From positions 19,486,536 through 19,550,535 of the forward strand of contig NC_067198.1 in NCBI RefSeq assembly GCF_000699445.3: a stretch of 64,000 bases of DNA, written 5' to 3'. Positions 26,301 through 35,300 of the stretch are shown here, piece by piece. Positions within the stretch are counted from its first letter, which is position 1. Each line of letters starts with the position of its first letter. The position numbers were made by a program, and so were the translations under genes. This DNA comes from Schistosoma haematobium (Eukaryota > Platyhelminthes > Trematoda > Strigeidida > Schistosomatidae). A model generated the notes under the pieces. That model was given only the letters and a program-made list of their open reading frames with translations, had not been told where the DNA came from and did no database searches.

Positions 26301-29300
26301 AAATGTTTTTTGTACCGCTTTTCTCAATCTCTGAGTCACAAATTCCTAAGTAGTATCATTTAAGAATTGTAATTTTAAGAACAATACTTTCTTAGGAACG
26401 GTAGGTACCTTTGTCCTTCTTTTCATCTCCTTCATGTGTTTTTCTATGAATTTCATATATATTAGTGTAGAGCCATGATGAAAAACTAATTGAAAAGAAG
26501 TTTCTTCGCTCGATTCGTTCCTTCTTTATCTACCAAATGTCAAAATGGAATTTTCACTGTTTTAAATTAACATTAAATTTTGTTTATGTTTTTAGTTTTA
26601 GTTTTTCTGACTGTCAACTAGGTGCACATCTCTTAATGTCATTTCTTCTTAAGTATCCTAAAAATTATCTAACTGGTAACAAAATAATTTATGAGTCAAC
26701 CAAACTTTTATAAAAACCACCCTAAGTTTAAATTTTCATATAAACTATGTTAGAGAAAGAATGTTATGAGACATAATTAATAATATAAAGACCGGAAGAT
26801 TGTGAATTCTATCACATATTGCTCCGCGAATACTTACTAGTCACAAACTTATATGAAATAGTTATTCAGCACTCTCTAGCATTATCTAGTTATTCTGTGG
26901 GAAAATAAACTTCAAATAAAGGGATACATATTTTCGCATTTACTTTGGAAAAATACAAGACTTAGAGAAAAGGGAATTGGAAAAAGGTTTTTTTATTGAT
27001 GACAATAATTCAACCAATAAAATTTGTAAAATTAATGAATACAGTGAGACACATTACATTGCAAGCTAACATTATCAAATAAGCTAAAGAAAATATTGAA
27101 GTTATGGACAGCAGTTCCATCCTTGTCTAGAACTTGTTCTACACGTTAAAGGATATCATTCCGAGTTCTTAACTCTTCAGTTGGTACTCAAATCATTAAT
27201 TAAATTATTGATTGATCGGTTTGATGAAACAAAGTTATTCCTCTTTAGTTATCTATTTCACTCGAACCGCCTATCACAAAAATAAGCGCCAAAGTAAGCT
27301 AAAATTGCTCATGTATTGACAAATCCAAGGTAATGACAAGAAATATTTCTTTGTATGCTGAGTCCAGGTTACATCTCAAAGAATCCCAAATCTACCATTT
27401 CCAATAGATAAAAATGAAGAAATCATGACAGATTTGTACGACCCCATAAACAACCGTACACTCAGTACATGGGTTAGTCGACTGGACATAGTTAAATAAT
27501 CAATTCGACAAATACCTTCCTCAACTATTATTCATCTAAACTGTTTAATAATCTACCTTTTCATTTATTTTACAATCTTATTCTCTAACTTACTAAATTG
27601 GTTCCACAAATACTCCCCTCTCTCACGCTCTCTGAATAATACATTTTACTGTAGTAGATAAGAATGAATTGGGAACAAAATATATTCCAAAAAAGGTACA
27701 GGAAAAAAAAGAAATGATATAAAATTACAGGAGAAATTTTTAGCACCTTCTGTATCCATATGTAGTGCTGACTGGTTGAAAAAAGATCAATAAGTTTGTT
27801 TGGAATTATTTCTTACTCAAAATGGAACTGTTAGAGATTTATCCACTTAATATTTACCACTTGGGAATTGATAAGTAAACACATGAAAAAACTCCTTGCT
27901 CTATACAGATTGCTTTTTTCTCACCTATCTTTACAATTATTACGCTATATGCTACATATTTTTAGGTATAAAAATCTGTATTTTTTTTCCAGTGTTACTC
28001 CACCTTTCTGGATGCCTTCGGAGAGTTGGTCTAGTTGCTCTAAAGAATGTGGTGATGGTGTTGAAACACGTCGATTTTTATGTGTTCAAAATGATCATTA
28101 CAATGCTACGACACTGTTAGATGAATCACAATGTGAACATTTACCTAATCCAAGTGCACAGAATACAGAAAACAATCAAAGAGCATGTAAACTCGGTCCG
28201 TGCGGTAAAGGATATCGATGGAGAGTATCTAACTGGGGACATTGTTCACAAACATGTGGTGGACTTGGTATAATGTCTCGTGATGTACAGTGTGTTTATT
28301 CAGGCAAAGATGGTGATCTTGTGATATCAGATTTCGATGCATTCTATTATTGTGGTAATTATCGACAACCTGAGAGACATGCATCGTGCAATCGATTTGC
28401 ATGTAAGCCTGAATTTGTCCCCGAAAAATGGGGTAAGGTGAGTTATAAACTATAAGTTTAAAAGAAACAGTTGTCTCTGAATAACTTACCATTTAGCTAG
28501 TTAGAATATATGTTAACTTACGGTCATTTTTGTTCTTTTTATACGTTTTGTAAATTAATTTTCAATATACTGCAAAATATAAATTGATGACCTCAGTTTT
28601 ATGTTTATATAGTCGTTTTCTCAGATAGAAATGCTTTGTGCGATTAAGTAAAAAGATATGTAGTTGTTCAGTTATTCTAGCTCAATTGAAATAAGACTGT
28701 GATGTTAAAGTATCCCATCTAATCAACGTTATCAACCTAAATATCTTTAGTTAGCTAAACTGTGTCAGATAGTTGACAGTGTTTGTATAATCTCGTTAAA
28801 TATTTTAGTTTTCTAAAGAGCAGTCAGAAGAGACCGTTTATTTTAGTTGAACTTAAAACTACTGTTTCCGGTCAATGATAAAACAGTGGGAAAAGGATAG
28901 CTAATGGATTTGTTCTTATTAGATCAGGTTTATATTACAGTTTGAACTTTAAATACAATCAAATTAGTCATCACAAGAGGATAATTCCAAATAAATTTAG
29001 AATGTCATCATAGTATGAAACACTATTATGATTGTGCCTTACTTTGGGCTGTATGTGAAATTGTACGCTAATAAACATGGAAATACAATAACTGAGTTCA
29101 TTGAATGGATTAAATTCTTAATAAAATTAGTTATAATATATGACTGGCTAAAAATCTTATAAAGACACAGAAAATATGTTCGATATTCACTAAATTATGC
29201 TGAGTAAAACCCGAAAGAAACAATAAAATCTCTATCAAATAATGCACGTCAGTTAGTATACTCTTATTACATTATTATAAAATCGACAAATCAGATTTTT

Positions 29301-32300
29301 AAAACCACCGTCGAAAACGCTCTTCGAAAGAGTACATTTTATTTGTCATAATTCTAATTTCTCAGTGATTACTTTTACAGATTACTGGTTTTTAATAAGT
29401 TGTACCATACTACTTACTTCTATATATTGTTCAGAATTGATTCGCCTTCAGTTCCTAGTCTAATTAAGTGGCCCTATTTTATTTATTTAAAGAGTAAATG
29501 TAATACAAATATACATCAGAATTTTTGCAATGATATTTTTTTCATTAGTGTATCCAAAGTGATCCATGTCGTCCAGGCAGACAAGTACGTCAATTATCGT
29601 GTATTTCCGTACAAGTCAATGGATCACTTCGCGAACTGCCAATGGCAGCTTGCTATATGACTGGGAAAACGATTCAACCAACATGGCGTCGATGTTTTGA
29701 AGAAAGTTCAAGAAAATGTGACAGCAAACCACCAATGATTAATACTGACACTTTAACTATTGTTCAGATGAGAAAAGTAGTTTCTTTAATTTTCCTACTT
29801 GTTTACTTTTTTGTGTCTGGTTATATTAAAATGTAGTAAAATTCTAGATAGAATTAATCGGATTATAATTTCTTGATTATTCAGATATTTCAGGTTCCAT
29901 TATTATACCGCTCAATGTTTGGAAATTGATGAGAAATGCTCTTAACAACTAATTAGACATCACTCTAAATTTTTTCAATAATATCCAATAAAATCTGATT
30001 GATCTGCATATTCACTTTGTATTTTATCAGATCTTGAACTGATAAATTCTTATGTACATATGACTTTATGAGAATTTATCATATCCAGGTTACAGATTAC
30101 CCATAACCTAATACTCTATGAAAATAACTGAAATGATTTAGTTTAACAGTATATCATAAACAGAGTAGCTTTCTAAAAGCAACCAATAATTAGGACAAAT
30201 TGTCACAAATACGCTAAAGCCTACAGAGTAATAAATACTAACTAGTTTTTGAATAAATATGTAAATTTGCTGGAAAAAAACTTTAATTAGTACATAACTG
30301 AGACTTTTTTCAATCCATTTCATTATAAACCGCTATACTAGTTTATATGTAGCAATCTAATAGTCGTAACATTTTGATTAGCCTTACAGAGTAATTCATA
30401 AATTTCCGTATATTTATTAAGCTAGTTTATTGTGGTAAAATATACAAACATTCAGCTTGAAAAACTCATAAAACTATCATGAAATACTACAGTCTGTGAC
30501 TATACGCTCTTCTCTCCCTCTAAATGCAAGTTGTTGCTCCAAGACTGGTCTGCATCGACACCTGAACAAAGGATAGGGAGTGAAGTAGTCGAACGCGTCG
30601 ACAACTTCACTTACCTTGGAAGTCTGACCAGCCCTAATGGTCATATTGTACACTTGGAAAAATGTTTCTTACGAACAAAATATAAGCTCAACAAAGGAGT
30701 TTGTCTTTTTTTACTGTAGATATGAACACTTGGAAGATACCATGCACAATTGGTAAATATATGAAAACATTTTCCGAACTGTCCTGTCCATAGAACTTAA
30801 TAATTATACCACTAGATATACAATGGATTTGTTGTGTAAAATTGCATAAATTAAAACAGTTTTGTCCAGCCTGTAATTTAAACTAGATGACTACTTTCGG
30901 TCGACAGATAATAATATTTAATCGATTACCTTATTATTCACTCCTGATAGAAATTTTAAAATTCGATTAACCAGTATATTTTAGTTACCTTGATACATTT
31001 CACAAATGTCTTCCACGAACTTTGCAGAAGTAATTCCCCTAAGAGTGGCGATCATGAGATGTCCCACGAAAGGAAAAATTAACGATAGCAATTACAAGAT
31101 GAAATACGTTCGTGTGTAGCTGTTTTTTTCAAGATATTAATCGTCTATTTATTTAAATATCTCACACAGCTACCTGTTGTTGAAGCAAGGGTAAATTTTC
31201 CAAATTTATTGTCAAATCTATTTCAACGAATCATTTAAGGAAGAAATAACACATTTTACTGTTTATCCTTTTAATAATGATTTTAACAAGTTCTAAATAT
31301 TTTCGTAATTTATTTCTACTTTAGGTGAAAGTGATTGATTTAAAAGTTGGCCAGCAAGCATTCGTAATACCATTTACCCGTGTAACCGTACGATGTCCTG
31401 TACAGTATTTCACAGCACAAGAATTACAATGGGCTAACCCAAACCATGGAATATTAGCCTATACAGGAGCAATATCTGATAGGATAAGGGTGGATAAACG
31501 CGGAAGATTACACATACGAAGTTTCCGTCTCATCGACGAAGGTGACTGGACATGCATAGCTGGTTCAATGAATGCAACAGTCACGCTAACAGCTAGAACT
31601 CCGGCAGCAGGATTCCATGATTGGGTGCAAAGAAATAGATTATGGACCAAAGGTATGCTTAGTGATGATCCTAAAGCAATAGCTATAAACCATGAAATTA
31701 TTCAATGGGTTGTTGGACCATGGAGTACATGTTCTACAAGTTGTGGCCAAACTGGACAACAATTTCGTGTAGTTAGATGTGAAAAAGTTGATAGTCGATT
31801 CTATCAAATACTGAGTGATCAAGTATGCATTGATAAGCTATTGCCAAAACCACCAAGTACACGAAAGTGTTTAGAAAGTAACAAATGTCCAACATGGTTC
31901 GTTGAAAACCGTGATACATCTGTTGTGAGTTACCATAATGTACATTATAGTATTGCAAGTGAATTAAACCAATAAAAGTGGTTATTTTTTATTGAGATCA
32001 TGAACAATTGATGTTGGACCACCGTTGAAAACCTGGACGGCCGTTTCGTCCTATTGTGGGACTCCTCAGCAGTGCGCATCCACGATCCCACTCGCGAGAT
32101 TCGAACCCAGGGCCTTCAGTCTAGCGCGAATGTTTAACCTACTGGACCACTGAGCCGGCATCCAACCAACGGCCGTTCAGTGCTTCCAGGTTTTCAACGG
32201 TCGTCTAACATCAAATCCGTTCATGATCTCAATCAAAAACTTAGTAATCTCCACAACCCCTATACTGATAAAAGTGACTATGTTTTTTTATCAAGTTATA

Positions 32301-35300
32301 CTTCAATTAAATACTTTAAGAATGTTTTCTGAGTATATTTTAAGCTTCTTGACATAACTTTATAGAAATTTTCACAGATTGAACTCATGAGTCAGTTGAA
32401 GCTAGACCACCGTTGAAAACCTGGAAGCACTGGACGGCCGTTTCGTCCTAGTATGGGACTCCTCAGCAGTGCGCATCCACGACCCCGCACCACCCGGGGC
32501 TCGAACCCAGGACCTACTGGCTTCGCGCGCGAGCACTTAACCATTAGACCACTGAGCCGGCACCCAACGGTGTTAATGTCTAACTTCAACCAATCCACGA
32601 AGTTGCGCTACCGTACACCATTGTCTTCAGTGAGTTCCTATCTCACAACAGACCTGGTTGAACTCCACTGGTAACGACTTCTCACTAGAACTCCAGAAGT
32701 GTCTCCTGAAGTCAGTCACTAGTGAGCAGGTGATTGTTATTATCAGAATGTGTTTTGTGGAGATTTTTAGAAATTTTCACAGATTGACTCATGAGTCAAT
32801 CTGTGAAAATTTCTAAAAATCTCCACAAAACACATTCTGATAATAACTTTATAGGCCTAAATTTGTATTATTGACAGCAAGATAGAATTAAAACTAATTT
32901 AATGAATGAACATCAAGTCATTTTTACATAAAATAATTACGTGAGAATATATTGTCTCATATTACCAAACGAATATATGGATAATGACAGTTACAAACCG
33001 AAATATCTTATCTTTATTTTATTTGTAACTACATGGATACACAAGAAAAGAAAAGAGATTTTAACATTTAAGAATAATACATTTTTAAACTCATTTATCA
33101 TCTAGTATTAGATCAATTCTAGGTTTTGAAGATATAGTGTGAATAAAACAGAATATGTTATACATCCGTTTAAATTGAAGTAGGTACAGAAGCACGATCT
33201 GTAACCAAATACTTTGTACATTGGCCAATCTTCTCGTTACCTTTGTTGTATGTTCGGAAATTGTTCTACGCATAAAAACTTAGGAAGTTGAACTACATAG
33301 ATATATTACAGAAGTAGAATTCGAATCAGAAATATCCATTAAATTGTACACTATTAATCAATAGGGCACATTGTTTGTCCAATTTTCAGTGTTGGTGAGA
33401 TAAAATATTTTTAGAAAATAACTATCAAATTTATTTCTTCATAATTCAAATCACAGATTGAACATAGCTAGACCAACATTGAGAATCAGGAAGCACTGAA
33501 CAACTGTTTCTTGTTAGGAAGTTCCTTATTCGTAGTGCGCATGTACGATTCCACCATAGGTGATAGAACTCAGGACATTCAATTTTGAATCTAAGCGACT
33601 CACCTTTGAACACTGGACCGAGATCCAGTGGTGCACATGTTTCTTTCTTTTTATTCTTTATATTATATATTCCTTATATTTCGTCGATAACCTAAAGTTG
33701 TTTTTTAAAACTAACTCAACCATTTCTTTGTATGAATTCTTAATACTTCAAGTGCACAGATCGGTGTTTAGATGTCGGTAAAGGTTCAATTAGTGGAAAT
33801 TTAGTCTGTATGATTGGTGAGAGAACAGTCGCCACAAAATATTGCGATAAATTAGATAAACCAAATATGGAATGTGAAAACCCTATATGTCAACTACGAT
33901 GGAACGTTAGTAATTGGTCTCAAGTAAGTTAGTTGTTCTTGTCGTCACCTAATTAATCTGATTATTGATACAAACCGATCCCTTAAATGTTAACCAGAGA
34001 ATTTCTAATTTGAAATAACGTAATTATATTGGGCCTTTATACAAAAATCTAATCGTGTGTATGTAGATATAATGTAGAAAACAGAACCAGCCCTATGCAT
34101 GTTTACCAGTTCAAAAGCTCCTGTGGAGTTCGTTGTACAACCAGAGAAATACATCATCGCATTCCTTAACACCATCTTCCAAGGTTTACTAAAACCTAGA
34201 TAAAGCGATGAGACTCTGTTCTGGAGTATTTATTTAGTGTCCGTCGAAAAATAGATACCAAGCTAGCCTTGAAATTTCCATCAGATTTGTCATGTTTTGA
34301 GATTTCGTCTCTTATCTACATCAGGAGCCATAGGAACACAAATAATCTGGGTGTATATGGATCTATTTTTAAAATTTCATAGATTCTGACCATCTACTTG
34401 ATTTCGAGAAATTATACATACACTACTTAACTTTGTTAAACTTAAATTTCTAATTTTATGATTAATGGTCCTAAGTAAGCTGGTTTACCAATCCAATTAT
34501 CCTTGCATCCGTTTCATCAGTACTACTACAAATAATACTAGACTCTTACATTAAGGTCATTTATTTCAAATGTATTCAAATCCTATTCTTAGTCTTGTGC
34601 AACCAGCTGCAATAATCAGTCTGTTATGTAATTTTGTCTTCATTTAAATCTTGCATACATTGCCTCAGTAACTGATTACTATATTTAGAGAAAATATTGA
34701 GATACCTTAGTAGTAAAAATAGTAAAAAACTTACTGGTTATATCCTAATGAGAAGAAAGCTAAACGTCTGACGTTTCTCAGGTTAGTTTAAGTTACTTCT
34801 TCAAAGAGTGAATTGTAGAATTAATAAACTACCATTTATTTGGTATCCATTTTATACTTCTTTTTAAAACCTGTAGATTAGTAGGCAGTCACGACGAGGA
34901 ACTAATTGAGAAAGAAAATATATTCCCTTAACTCGTACTCTAAAATGTTTCAAATACAGATAATCGTAGTAAGAGTGGTAAAAACAACAAACACTCAGTG
35001 CATTACTTTCTTAAGTCAATGAATCAACAAGTTGTATGGTGATCAAATACTTTCTGTTAAGTTTTCAAAAAGGCCAATTCAAGCTAAACCTCTTCACAGA
35101 TGCTTTCAACCAATTATTCACAGAAAATAAAGTGTATGAACCACAGTAAATCCGTCAATAAATCTGTCAAGATTTAATGATTTAAGCAGTTCGAATATGA
35201 TGCATTCAGCTACAATTTTTCTAATTTTAAAAAACAATTGAGATAAATTATAGATTAGCAAAAATGCACTATCTTATTTACTTTTCTAAGTCTTTTTCAC

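Larger units (their letters stand above)
20395..27992. other. Putative large first intron with repeats
   Basis: It runs from GTAAGT at 20395 to ttttttttccag at 27992. It holds a SINE copy (20530-20935), an RTE fragment (22230-22320), a hammerhead-like motif (24955) and a Penelope-like remnant (25514-26498). The rest (20936-22229, 22321-24950, 26499-27990) is AT-rich sequence in which I recognise no further exon. Confidence 0.5.

Noticed and set aside
27868..27992. Start codon and hydrophobic N-terminus in the open frame upstream of the first TSP1 exon (MKKLLALYRLLFSHLS)
   Set aside because: A strong polypyrimidine tract and AG sit at 27981-27992, and the exon at 20219-20394 gives a phase-matched alternative. 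Kept only as a secondary possibility.
28229..28492. Minus-strand open frame of 87 codons
   Set aside because: Shadow of the TSP1 exon on the other strand.
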